Assembly: GCA_023614405.1 (NCBI GenBank)
Contig: CM042684.1
Coordinates: 201,444,941-201,508,940 of the forward strand
DNA: 64,000 bases
Direction: 5' to 3'
From: Avena insularis
Taxonomy: Eukaryota; Streptophyta; Magnoliopsida; Poales; Poaceae
The translations under genes were made by a program, and so were the position numbers. Of the stretch, positions 48,801 to 58,893 are shown one piece after another. Under the pieces are notes generated by a model. It saw only the letters and a program-made list of their open reading frames with translations. It was not told the origin of the DNA and ran no database searches. Within the stretch, counting starts at the first letter, position 1. Each line of letters opens with the position of its first letter.

Positions 48801-49571
48801 TGGTCATGGTTGGGAGAGCCATGCTCATAGAGGTGCTTGTAGGGTGTGTAAAGGGAAGGTTATGTTGATTATGCGCCAACCAAGTATGATGATTCAGGGT
48901 TATCCTGACAAATATGTCGAATCTTGTGGTGAGGTATACCACCTACAGCAGAGTGTCAAACTATTCAAATAGCAGCGTCCTTGATTATGGAGCGATTGGA
49001 ATATAGCCATCTTTGTTTTGTTGTCAGATGTTTCTAAATGACTTGAAGCGAATGATGAACTTTGACTTGAAATCCTATAGGGTTGTGTTGGTGTCAATAT
49101 TTCCCAGCAAGTGATTCTAGAACCTTATTTTATCTTTCTTTTGCTTGAAGTCAGCTTAGGTTTCAAACTTAACGATAGTTAGCAGATTCGTACTTTAACA
49201 GATTTATATCACTTGCTAGTAATGTTTACCGTGCACTTAAGAGTACTCATGACTTTGTCCACAACTGTATCCTTGTGGCAGGACTATGAAGAGATTATCA
49301 GATGATATAATTGACAGAACGGTATATTCACTTCAGGACTACTCTGCTATCAACATTGCACATGCCTAAGATGGACCCATACACACTATCGTTTATTTCC
49401 TTTGCTTGTTGTATTAAAAGTGATTCATGAGATCCTTATTTGTATAAAACCTTATATGGTTTTTGTAATGGATGATGTCTTTGTGATATTGATCAGACAT
49501 ATATAAGTAATAAATCCTGGGATTGCGAGGTGTAGCATAACGGGCATCTAAGATTAAAAATCTAGTGTTGA
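45812..49571 (+). mobile_element. Element D 5' LTR, about 3.76 kb
   Basis: It starts TGTAACATCC and ends GTGTTGA. It matches 55097-58893 throughout, for example GTCCACATGATCCCATATTTTGG in both (shortened here). The centre is GC-rich (46480-47350) with a TATA box; both ends are AT-rich. ORFs of 145 and 169 codons in the GC-rich part also exist, changed, in the other LTR and are not genes. Confidence 0.9.
47033..47042 (+). promoter_or_regulatory. TATA box, element D 5' LTR
   Basis: CCTATAAAAC lies between a GC-rich and a pyrimidine-rich stretch. The paired site in the 3' LTR is at 56298-56307. Confidence 0.6.
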
Positions 49572-49576
49572 TAAGT

Positions 49577-49589
49577 TGGTATGAGAGCC
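49577..49589 (+). other. Primer-binding site, element D
   Basis: TGGTATGAGAGCC begins five bases after the LTR end. It matches the initiator-Met-tRNA-type site TGGTATCAGAGC of plant elements with one mismatch (C to G at the seventh base). Confidence 0.75.
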
Positions 49590-50667
49590 ATCCGATATGA
49601 GACCCTAGATTAGAATGGGCGTCCAAAACCAAAAACTTGGCTTCAAAACCAAATGAGTATTTATGAAAACTATTTCCTCTCACACTTGTGAACTCATTCT
49701 TTCTCAAAAAATTCATGTTCATCAAAATTCTTACATTACTACTTAAAATTTGACCTTTTGCCAGTCACTTGTTAAGTTCCTCATCCTTAATCATGAGTAG
49801 ACTTCGATTCAACAAGTTTTACCAGTTGGGAAGCGGAGGTGTTGATCTTAGAGGATTACAGATTGACATCAGATTACTAGGACACCAGCATCAGGAGTTT
49901 CTTGGGCTCAACTTCCGGGGCCACGAGGAGGAGACCTCTGATGTGGCTGAGTCACGCGGATCTTCCCGGGGGAAGCATCGAGCACCAACATAAAGGAGAA
50001 TTCAGTTCTCCGTGAAGGGCAGAACAAGCGGCTAGATGGATTAGCCAGAAATGATGCATAAGCTCTCATGCGTCTATGTACTTTCAGTGTCGAAGCAAGA
50101 TCCAAGAACCCGTTTTGCCCTATGCAGGCGTGACTTCATAGAATGCGATGGAATGCCAAGTCACGCGAAATTGAGGCATCAAGTGGAAACCTTGACTTGC
50201 TTCATCACCGGCAGTGGGAAGCCCCGGACAATGCGAGGGATTATGACAGGCGTACCGCCGACCAGAAGGCCTGAACTTTCGCACTGCTGCGTCCAAGATC
50301 GCTAGTCTCTTTATGCGCCCGGTACAAGAGAGGATACGCCTGCCGCCCGTCTTCACAAGAAGGTGGCCGACCTCGAAGAACCGTCAAAGAAGCGGGGAAG
50401 CTCGACGCGTAAGAAAGAAGATGAGGTGAAGACATCTGAGGAGATATAGTTCTTACACTTGTAGCGATGATGACTTTTCTACGGAGGAGGATCTTTGGAC
50501 TTCTACACTAATGATGAAACCGACTTCATCGAAGCGGTGAATAGATGCACTAGAGCACTATCATTGGCATGAGATGTAGCATCTCATTGTATCGTAGCTT
50601 GCAGAATGGTTCCTCAAACCATCTGTTTTCCCCTTTGATTGTTGTGGTGTGTGTTGTATCGTGTGCT

Positions 50668-51871
50668 TGCTTGCATGAATGAAAAAGAAGTTAGTTGAAA
50701 AACCTGAGTCTAACTCAAAGTTTTAGCTTTGAAAACCCAAAACCATGAACCTTAGAATTTCCCTCTTACCCCTATATCTATCTCAATCTTGGATGACTCG
50801 TGGAAACCAAGGAGAGCACTTCGTCGCGGGACCCAATGCAGATCTTGCGAGAATCTTATCGCGACCGTGAAACAAGCGGGAGCGTCAAGCCAACTTAGCA
50901 ACATTGCAGCGGGTGCCCAAATGGCTCTCAACAACCAAGGACATGGAAATCAGGATCACCAAGGATCTAAACTCAAAAACTTTCAGAACACCAATCCCTC
51001 AATTTTTAACCAATCTAAAAACCCATTAGATGCTGATGACTGGTTGCAGACCATGGAAAACAACTTGAAGTTGCGAGTTGATGAGAATGAAAGTTCTCTT
51101 CTGCCACCCACTATCTGGCGGGAGATGCAAGAGCTTGGTGGAATAGCATCCATAATATGAACCATGGCGGTGATGACACAGGAAGCATTCAAGGTCAAGT
51201 TCAGCCGCACCCGTCTTGAGTCTTGTCAACAGGATGAGAGATGAATTCCGAATTGAAGCAAGGAAGAATGGTATGGTGGAGTACCGTGAATGATTCTTGT
51301 CCTTGCGGATATGCTTGCATGAATGAAAGAGAGTTAGTTGAAAAAGAGTTTAACTCAAAGCCAAAACCATGAACCTTAGAATTTCCCTCTTACCCCTATA
51401 TCTATCTCAATCTTGATGACTCTGCCATTGGAAACCAAGGAAGGGAAGATTAACCGAAAAAGACCAATGTGCAGATCTTGCGATCTCTCAACAACCAAGG
51501 ACATGGAAATCAGGATCACCAGGATCCAAACTCAAAAAAATTCAGAACACCAATCCCCCAATCTTCAACAATGAAAACCCATTAGATCTTGGCGAAGTTC
51601 TGAGACCATGGAAAACAACCAGAAGTTGCAGGAGTTGATGAGAATGAGAAAGTTCTCTTGCCACCCACTATCAGGCGGGAGATGCAAAAGCTTGGTGGAA
51701 TAGCATCCAACATGAACCATGGCCGTGATGACCGGGAAGCATTCAAGGTCAAGTTCAGCACCACGTCGTAAGGTCTTGTCAACAGGATGAGAGATGAATT
51801 CCGTGAATTGAAGCAAGGAAGAATGACGTGGTAGAGTACCGTGATAGATTCTTGTCACTTGCCGATATATG
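50668..51871 (+). repeat. Tandem duplication of a gag segment
   Basis: Copy 1 is 50668-51311 and copy 2 is 51312-51871. Both start TGCTTGCATGAATGAAA and contain TTAGAATTTCCCTCTTACCC, AACAACCAAGGACATGG and AGGATGAGAGATGAATTCCG in the same order. Copy 2 lacks about 75 bases between the GCAGATCTTGCGA and CTCTCAACAACC words. Confidence 0.85.
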
Positions 51872-52053
51872 CACCGGATGAGATCAACACGAGGCCAAGA
51901 AGAAAGAGATTCTTAAACGGACTACATGATGAGATGCGGACATCCTCGTCAACATCCGTTCGATCTCGAGAGCTAGTCGACTCGCCATTCAGATGGAAGG
52001 GAAGATTAACCAGGCAAACGACAAGCCTCACCATATGCACCAAGGAACAATTC

Positions 52054-52095
52054 TGTGGAGTGAAGGTCACTACTCCAATGAGTGTCCCAAGAAGA
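52054..52095 (+). other. CCHC zinc knuckle of element D gag
   Basis: The sequence encodes C-G, then V-K, then (after a frame change) H-Y-S-N-E-C-P-K-K, the decayed form of the CxxCxxxxHxxxxC knuckle that binds element RNA. Confidence 0.5.
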
Positions 52096-52199
52096 CTGCC
52101 AATGCCCTGTGAATGCCCCTCAGTGAGGCGTCGTGTTCAACCGGAAGGAGATTTGCCCCAGGAACCCGCTATCAGCAGTCGTCTCTTCCACATGAGCGA

Positions 52200-52560
52200 A
52201 GAAGCCAGAAGCGGGATGTAGTGCTGGGTATGTTTTCATCAACTCGGTTTTAGCAAGAGTATTGTTTGATTCTATCGCATTCATTTGTCACCGAAGAATT
52301 TGTATGCACTAGTAAGATTAACCAACCTGAAGCATGTCATGATAGTTCAAATCCTGGTTCAACAAAAAAAGCTAGAAAAATTTGCAAGGTACCTATCGAA
52401 TACATGGGATAGATTTTTATGCCAACCTAATTGTACTTGGAACCAAAGATTGGAAGTAGTACTAGGTATGGGCTGATGTCAAGGCATAAAGGACTGATAG
52501 AATGGTAAGAAAGCCATCACCATGACCGTAGTTCGGAATAACGATGAGCATATCTCTGAA
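52200..52560 (+). pseudogene. Element D protease region, broken
   Basis: Fragments RVLFDS-like and HSFVTEEFVC (about 52250-52300) stand where the DSGASHSF active site is expected. LEVVLGMG (52450-52475) marks the ILGMxWL end. Stops and frame changes break it. Confidence 0.6.
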
Positions 52561-52599
52561 ACCTTACCCGTCAATTCAAGTGCAACAAGTGTAGCCCCT

Positions 52600-53180
52600 A
52601 CCATTGACCAAGTCGAGTAGTCTGTGAATACCCAATTCTAGATGAATTGCCGGTATGCCCCGGATAGGGATATTGAGTTCATTGTCGAACTAATCCCAGG
52701 ATCTATTTGATCGTTGATTGAGCTCGTATTCTCAAAGATTGATCTTAGGACTGGTTATCACCAACAGATTAGTGCAGCGGATATTCAAGACCCGCCTTTA
52801 CTACTCGCTATGGTTTATCACAGTATTTTTGGATTAACCATCTCATGAATAAGATCTTTATGAATTTCCTAGATAAGTTTGTAGTTGTGTTTATCGTGAC
52901 ATCCTTATCTACTCCAAGTCGAGAAGAAGAGCATGAGCAACATAGAATCATCCTAGAAACCACGAGAGCATCGGTTATATGCCAAGTTCAGCAGTGTGAG
53001 TTTTGGCTGAAAGAAGTAGGATTCCTAGGACATATTGTGTGGGAGGAGTCTCTGTTGATCACCAAGATCAAAGATGTCGAAGAATGGGAAGCTAACCAAT
53101 CAAACCCAAGTTCGTTCATTTCTCGGATTAGCGGGATATTACCGCAAGTTCAAGGATTCTCGAGCAAATGACCCAATTAT
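52600..53180 (+). pseudogene. Element D reverse transcriptase, partial and broken
   Basis: RTGYHQ-like residues (about 52747) lead to the open tract 52845-53171, which has FMNFLDKFVVVFIV, then EEEHEQHRIIL, CEFWLKEVGFLGHIVWEES and KDVEEWE. In the catalytic box the two Asp codons are lost through a one-base deletion at about 52900, and the frame recovers about 25 bases later. The N-terminal fingers are mostly missing. Confidence 0.75.
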
Positions 53181-53690
53181 TGAAGAAGGACAAGAAGTTT
53201 GAATGGATGTGAAGCCGGTTTAGAAGAGATTGATATCAAATTTTGATCATGCTTGATGTGTATTGTGATGCATCAAGATTGGTCTAGGATGTGTATTGAT
53301 GCAAGAAGGCAAAGTCATCAGCGTGTCTCTCGACAAGAAGCGACATGAGCGAGAACTATCCCACCCATGATCTTGAGCTAGCAGTGGTTCTAGCGTTGAA
53401 GACATGGCGTCATTATTTGATGGGTAATCAATTTACTCGGATCATAAGCTTGAAGTATATCTTCACCGGAAGGAGCTGAATATGAGGCAAAGAAGATGGA
53501 TAGAGTTAATCAAGGATTATGACCTTGACATTCACTATCACCCCGGCAAAGCCAATGTGGTAGCGGATGCTCTTAGCCGATTGCCGTGTAGGCTTAACAC
53601 CATGATCAAAGAGAAGCAACCAAGTTTGTATGAGGAGTTGGAGCAGTTCAGGACTGAGTTAGTTAGCAAAGGATTCTAGCTAGCATTGAA
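53181..53690 (+). pseudogene. Element D RNase H, broken
   Basis: [12 protein letters not shown] and [15 protein letters not shown] segments (about 53310-53400, across frames) lead to the tract 53482-53679 with [20 protein letters not shown] and then [12 protein letters not shown]. These are the closing RNase H motifs of chromoviruses. Confidence 0.75.
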
Positions 53691-54870
53691 CTTCAACCCA
53701 CTTTGATTAGCCAAATCAAGGAAGCCCGAAGGAAATGAAAGTATCGGGAATCAAACGTCTGCAGAAAGGTACGGATTCACCGAAGCGAAGAAGGTGTCTT
53801 GTGGTACAAAGGGCGTATCGAGGAAGCTCATGATACTCTTTATTCTATCCACCGGAGGAACAAAGATGTATCGAGATTTGAAAGAGACAATTTTGGTGGC
53901 ACAAGATGAAGAGAGATCGAAGCTACATCGCCAAATGTGACATGTCATCAAGAAGTCAAAGCGAGCATCGAGACCTGCTTGACTATTGCAACCATTGCAG
54001 ATTCGGAATGGAAATGGGATTCGTCGGAATGGACTTTATCACGGTTTACCTACTTCTAGTAGGGAAATGACTCAATCTGGGTCATAGTTGATAGACTATC
54101 CAAGGTAGCCCACTTCATACCGGTCAAGACAACCTACCGAGTGCAAAGCTAGCGGTACATGTATTGCTAGGATTGTTAGTGCATGGAACCCCCAAGACCA
54201 TCGTCGAGATCGAGGAACCCGGTTTACTTCAAGATTTTGGCGAGAAAGTTCAGGAAGGTTTAGGAACCAAGTTGAATTTCAGCATGCTTATCACCATAAT
54301 AGATGGACAAAGAGAAATGACCAGATCTTGGAGGATATGCTTAGAGCTTGTGTGTTGGAATACGGATCAAAATGGGAAGGCGCACCTTTCGGAATTCTCA
54401 TATAACAGTTATCAAGCTAGTTTGCGGATGGCACCATTTGAATTCCTATCTGGAAGAAAGTGTATACCCCTTTGAATTGGTCGCAAGTAGGAGAGAGTCA
54501 GATCTTTGGACCCGACATTCTCCGAAGCGAAGAAAGTTCACAAAGTCGTGAGCACCTCAAGACAGGCCCCAATCCAGACGGAAGAGCTATCTTGACAAGA
54601 GAAGGAGACCTGACTTTCAATGTGGAGATTTTGTATATCTCAAGGTTTCACCATTGAAGGGAACTCAGCGCTTTAGTTTAGAAGGAAAGTTAGCTCCCGG
54701 ATATATCGGACCTTTCAAGATTACGAACCGCCGAGGAGAAGTATCGTATCAACTGAACTGCACGAAGAGATGTCGACCATCCACAATGTGTTCCATATCT
54801 CGTTACTTCATAAATGCTTGGAAGTGCACGAGAAGACTGAAGTTTTCAAGAACATCGATCACTGAGCTGT
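53691..54870 (+). pseudogene. Element D integrase, broken
   Basis: GFVGMDFITV-like residues near 54020-54045 open the core, followed by a WVIVDRLSKVAHF stretch (about 54075-54115). EFSYNSYQASLRMAPFE (about 54395-54445) is the segment before the FxALYGRKCR box. The tract 54654-54872 has RFSLEGKLAPGYIGPFKI, the GPY/F module. The order is complete but split by many frameshifts. Confidence 0.75.
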
Positions 54871-54887
54871 GAAATCAACAATGACCT

Positions 54888-55050
54888 GACCTATCGGGAA
54901 GTACCCATCCGTATCTTAGAAGAAGCCTACAGAACCACCGGGACCGGAGTATCAAGTTTCTCAAGATTGATTGGAGCAACCATACAGAGGAGGAAGCTAC
55001 TTGGGGCGAAGATTACATTAGAACGAGTTCCCGGATCTCTTTAGTTCCTA
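54888..55050 (+). pseudogene. Chromodomain of element D
   Basis: The frame reads YREVPIRILEEAYRTT and continues with IKFLKIDWSNHTEEEA-like residues in shifted frames, then a segment ending just after LF. This chromodomain is fused to the integrase C-terminus in Tekay/Del chromoviruses and is thought to bind heterochromatin marks. The aromatic cage cannot be fully judged because of indels. Confidence 0.75.
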
Positions 55051-55083
55051 GTTTTCTTTGTAAATCTCGGGGCGAGATTTTGT

Positions 55084-55096
55084 TTAAGGGAAGGTT
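55084..55096 (+). other. Polypurine tract, element D
   Basis: TTAAGGGAAGGTT lies directly before the 3' LTR start at 55097. It is the expected primer for plus-strand synthesis. Confidence 0.65.
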
Positions 55097-56297
55097 TGTA
55101 ACATCCCAAAACTTTAATCCAAGCTTATCAAATCAAATCATCCAAAAATAGGGTTAACAAAACTTTTCCAAATTTAAAATGAAAGCATTCATATGTGTGC
55201 ATTTAAAATAGGAGTTGTTTGAATTGCCATGATTGATTGATCCAATGCTTGTAAAATGTTTCTTAGGTGATTTAAATCATCTACATCATTCCCAAACTTT
55301 TCCTAAAGAAAATCAAATCAAAAGAATTAAAAGAAGGAATGGTCATTTTGGCAAATTTAACTCTCATGCCTACTTTGGCTATTCCTAGTACTCAATTCTT
55401 AACAAACAATTCTTGATCTTTTGCACCTTGCTAGTACACATAATGAGGTACCAAGGCCCACCTTTTGATCTGCTAAAAACATTTTCATTAACTATTTTAA
55501 ATGACAGTTTAAAATTGAATCTAATGCATATGCATAGATCACCCTATTTCAAAAACCATCTATTTGAGCTCCATTTTCAAAACCCTTGCAACCGAGACTA
55601 CCTATCACTAGTGGAATCACTCAAAAATTTTGAACTCAAAATTCAAAACTTTTTCTCTTACGGCCATTTCATCAAACACTTGGCGTAATCAAACACAATT
55701 AGCCTAGCTTTGTTTCTATAGGGTTTTGCCACCCAATTGATCCCATTTAACACTCTCTGTCTCCTCTTGATCAAACCATGCCATTACCACCCCATCCCTA
55801 CACCCCTAGTGGAAAGGCCAAGCCATGCGAGCACCACCTCACCAACCTTGCCTCACCCCAGCGACCACCTCCTCCTTCCTCTCCATGTCTAGGAGGTAGC
55901 CAAGACTCACCGCCACTCTCCCTTGCCCAGGCCAAGAGCAGGTGGACCACCGAGCACCGCCGCCAGTGCCACCAGAGGCCATGCCAGAGCGCCACACCCC
56001 GCGTGCACAAGCAGCACGCTCGACCAGCCCCGCGCCCGCTCCGCCTCGACCTAGAGAACACCCAGACATCCCGTTCGCCGCCCAAAGCCTCACAGCCACG
56101 CCGCGTGGACACGCCGCCTTGACTGCCGCTGAGCCGCCACCGCCGACCAGCGTGCCACCGCCCCTACGGGCGCATTTAAGTCCTAGAGCACCGCCAGGGA
56201 ACCGCCCATCGATCGCCATCCCCAACCATGCCGCTAGCTCGCTGTAGCCATGTCGCCACCGTCGACCATCCGCCCATCCTCGGTCTCACCGTCGAGC

Positions 56298-56307
56298 CTA
56301 TAAAGAG
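56298..56307 (+). promoter_or_regulatory. TATA box, element D 3' LTR
   Basis: CCTATAAAGA is the counterpart of the 5' LTR box at 47033. Confidence 0.55.
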
Positions 56308-57422
56308 CCTCTCCCAGCCATTCTTCTCACACCATTCCACTCCCCTCACCTCTGAACCTCACCCACCTCTAAGCCGGACAAGTGGGCAACCTCGGAATTG
56401 GGCGAGCCGCCGCCTAGAGGAGAAGGGCCGTTGATTCGACCACCCCAAGCTCGACCACGCCTCGCCTGTCGCCGTCGTCTTCCACTTGTTGCCCGCCTCT
56501 GACCCTCTGGAGCCACAGTGTACGCCCCAGTGACCCCCCACCAGAGCCGCTAGGGTTCGAGCTCATGCGCCGACCTGTTGTCGTCGCGACGACCCTCGAC
56601 CGTTGATCTCGCTTCTAATCCTACCCCACAGCTCGCCGCGTGTTAAGTGCCGACGACAAGCGGACCCCCTATCAGCTGAGCCAATGGCGCCACCATTTCC
56701 TTTTCACTAGCCCATAGATTCAAATCTGGTTTTCTTTTTAGTTAAATCTAGTTTATGTCTATTTCAAAATTCAATTCAGAGAGTTTTATAAATCCAAATT
56801 GCATGAAACCAATTTTTTGAAAGGTATTAAAATGATCTATCCAAGCCGTTGGATTTAATTCAATTAGAGTTATAGATCTCTCCTAATAAAAATAATAAAA
56901 ACGAAGCTTTTGCAACTTGCAACATTTTTATAAAATCAACCAAGTTAGATTTTGAGTTGATTCCAACTCTCAAAAATCACATTTCATCATATCTATATAA
57001 ATATGTAATAATATTAAGGTATACATGCAGTGACTTTTGACTAGTACCAAAATAATGATATATAGGCATTTCTAGTCACTTTAAATCATTAAATAATGAA
57101 CTTAAACCAAAGTAATATTGATCCAACCTTAAATCTCATTCCACATGTTAGAATATGTGGTGAGGACATGTGTCCACATGATCCCATATTTTGGTGGTGA
57201 ATATTAAATTTTAGTTAATATTTCAATGAGTAGAAATTACTTTTCTAAAATAAAAAGGATGAAACTATTGAATTAAAACTTGTGATGTTTGTGATGATAA
57301 TAGATCATCAATGTGTGTTTAGAATGCTACTTAGCCTAGTTAAGTATTGTTTGGTGATTGTGCACTCCCTATGTATTTATAGGCGCTAGTACCGACCAAG
57401 CTTGAGGAGGAGGAGTTCTACC

Positions 57423-57449
57423 AAGAAGAAGAAGAAGAAGAAGAAGAAA
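57423..57449 (+). repeat. AAG microsatellite in element D 3' LTR
   Basis: About nine AAG units. The matching point in the 5' LTR (about 48166-48176) has only two or three. Confidence 0.85.
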
Positions 57450-58893
57450 CTTCAACCACTTGCACCAACCAAGGCAAGCTATTGTTAGCAAGCTAGAATT
57501 AAACTAGATGGTTTAGCAAAGATGCCTTAAGCATGCTTTGATCACACCCTTTAACTATTAGTACCCCAAGTCTTATTGACAAGTTTTACCTCCTTAGTTT
57601 ACACAAAGTTCTTTACTTAATTTTGAAGGTAGCATAAAAAGTATAAAACTTGACCTACTTAGAAACCTTTAGATGTCATTCTATGGCATGAGATTGATCC
57701 CATCTTTCCACCTTAGTGAACACTCTTAACTTAGTATTTTAGAATAGATCAAAACTTGAGTCACTTTAGATGGGAACACTTGGTGAAAATGAATTATGAA
57801 AACCTTGGAATGATGAGTCATTCTATTGAGATGTTTTGACATGTGTTGAGAAACACAATTGGTTTATGATGATGAAAATGATGAGGCATGAGCCTTAACC
57901 CTTTTATAAAAGCCCGATGGTTGGATTGGATGCGATACCATTCCAAATTTACCGTACAACCACATTACCTGAATTGGGTAAGGCTTAGCTGGAAATTTAT
58001 ATGCATTAGTATTAGTTCCCTCACGGGAGAGGTTTGAGCTGAGGCTACCTCTCAATGTTGTCCACCTATGTGCCCAAGATGAGTGATGGTCATGGTTGGG
58101 AGGCCATGCTCATAGGAGAGGTGCTTGTACTAGGGTGTGTAAAGGGAAGGTTATGTTTGATTATCTGCATACTAAGTATGATGATTCAGGGTTATCCCTG
58201 ACAGATGTATCGAATCTTGTGGTGAAAGTGTACCACCTCTGCAGTGTCAAACTATTGAATAGCCGTGTCCCGATTATGGGACATTGGAATGGCCATACTT
58301 GTTTAGTTGTCGGATGTTTTCTAAATAACTTGAAATGAATGATGAACTTTGACTTGACCACAACAGGGTTGTGTTATGATAATAGCTTCCCAACAAGTGA
58401 TTCTAGAACTTTATTTTATCTTTCTTTGCTTGAACTCAAGCTTAGGTTTCAAACTTAACTTGATAGTTAATTTAGATTCAGTATTTTAATTTAGGCACTA
58501 CTTAGAGCAATTAGTTTGATTCAAATGCCAAGAGAGTAGCTCATGATTTGTCACAGCTATTATCATGAAAGCAGGACTATGTGAAAGGATATTATCAAGA
58601 TGATGGTCGACAGAATGACTGTTGGTAGGACTATCACGCCTTACGTACCAGCATTGCCTGTGCCCATGAAGATGGACTCCCCTTTGCTGTCTTTTTATTT
58701 CCCCATTGAAGTGTATTAAAGGACTTGGATTCACTTGCAAGATCACTGTAATTTGTATAAAACCGACGTATGGGTTGTAACTGGATGATGTGTACTATGA
58801 TAACCAGCAAGACATGTCTCATGAAAAATAGTGGAATAGGATTGCGGTATGGCATATGAGGCATCACAGATTGATTAAAAATTCCGGTGTTGA

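Larger units (their letters stand above)
49794..52100 (+). pseudogene. Element D gag, broken and partly duplicated
   Basis: After an ATG at 49794 (MSRLRFNKFYQL) comes a basic, poorly conserved N-terminus. The capsid core is near 50985-51060: NPLDADDWLQTMENNL. It recurs near 51560-51610 because of a tandem duplication. A single-copy end near 51880-52000 carries KKRFLNGLHDEMRT. The zinc knuckle is at 52054-52095. Indels break every part. Confidence 0.7.
45812..58893 (+). mobile_element. Element D: Tekay-type (Del) chromovirus, 13.1 kb
   Basis: Two LTRs of about 3.8 kb bound an internal region of about 5.5 kb with gag, protease, RT, RNase H, integrase and a C-terminal chromodomain, all on the plus strand. 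Long LTRs starting TGTAACATCC, a TGGTAT-type primer site and the chromodomain place it in the Tekay/Del clade of Ty3/gypsy chromoviruses. Chromodomains of this clade guide insertion into heterochromatin, in keeping with the surroundings. All genes are broken. No target duplication is seen. Confidence 0.9.
55097..58893 (+). mobile_element. Element D 3' LTR, about 3.8 kb
   Basis: It starts TGTAACATCCC, ends GTGTTGA, and pairs with the 5' LTR. Most differences are short indels. An AAG microsatellite at 57423-57449 is much longer than in the 5' copy. Confidence 0.9.
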
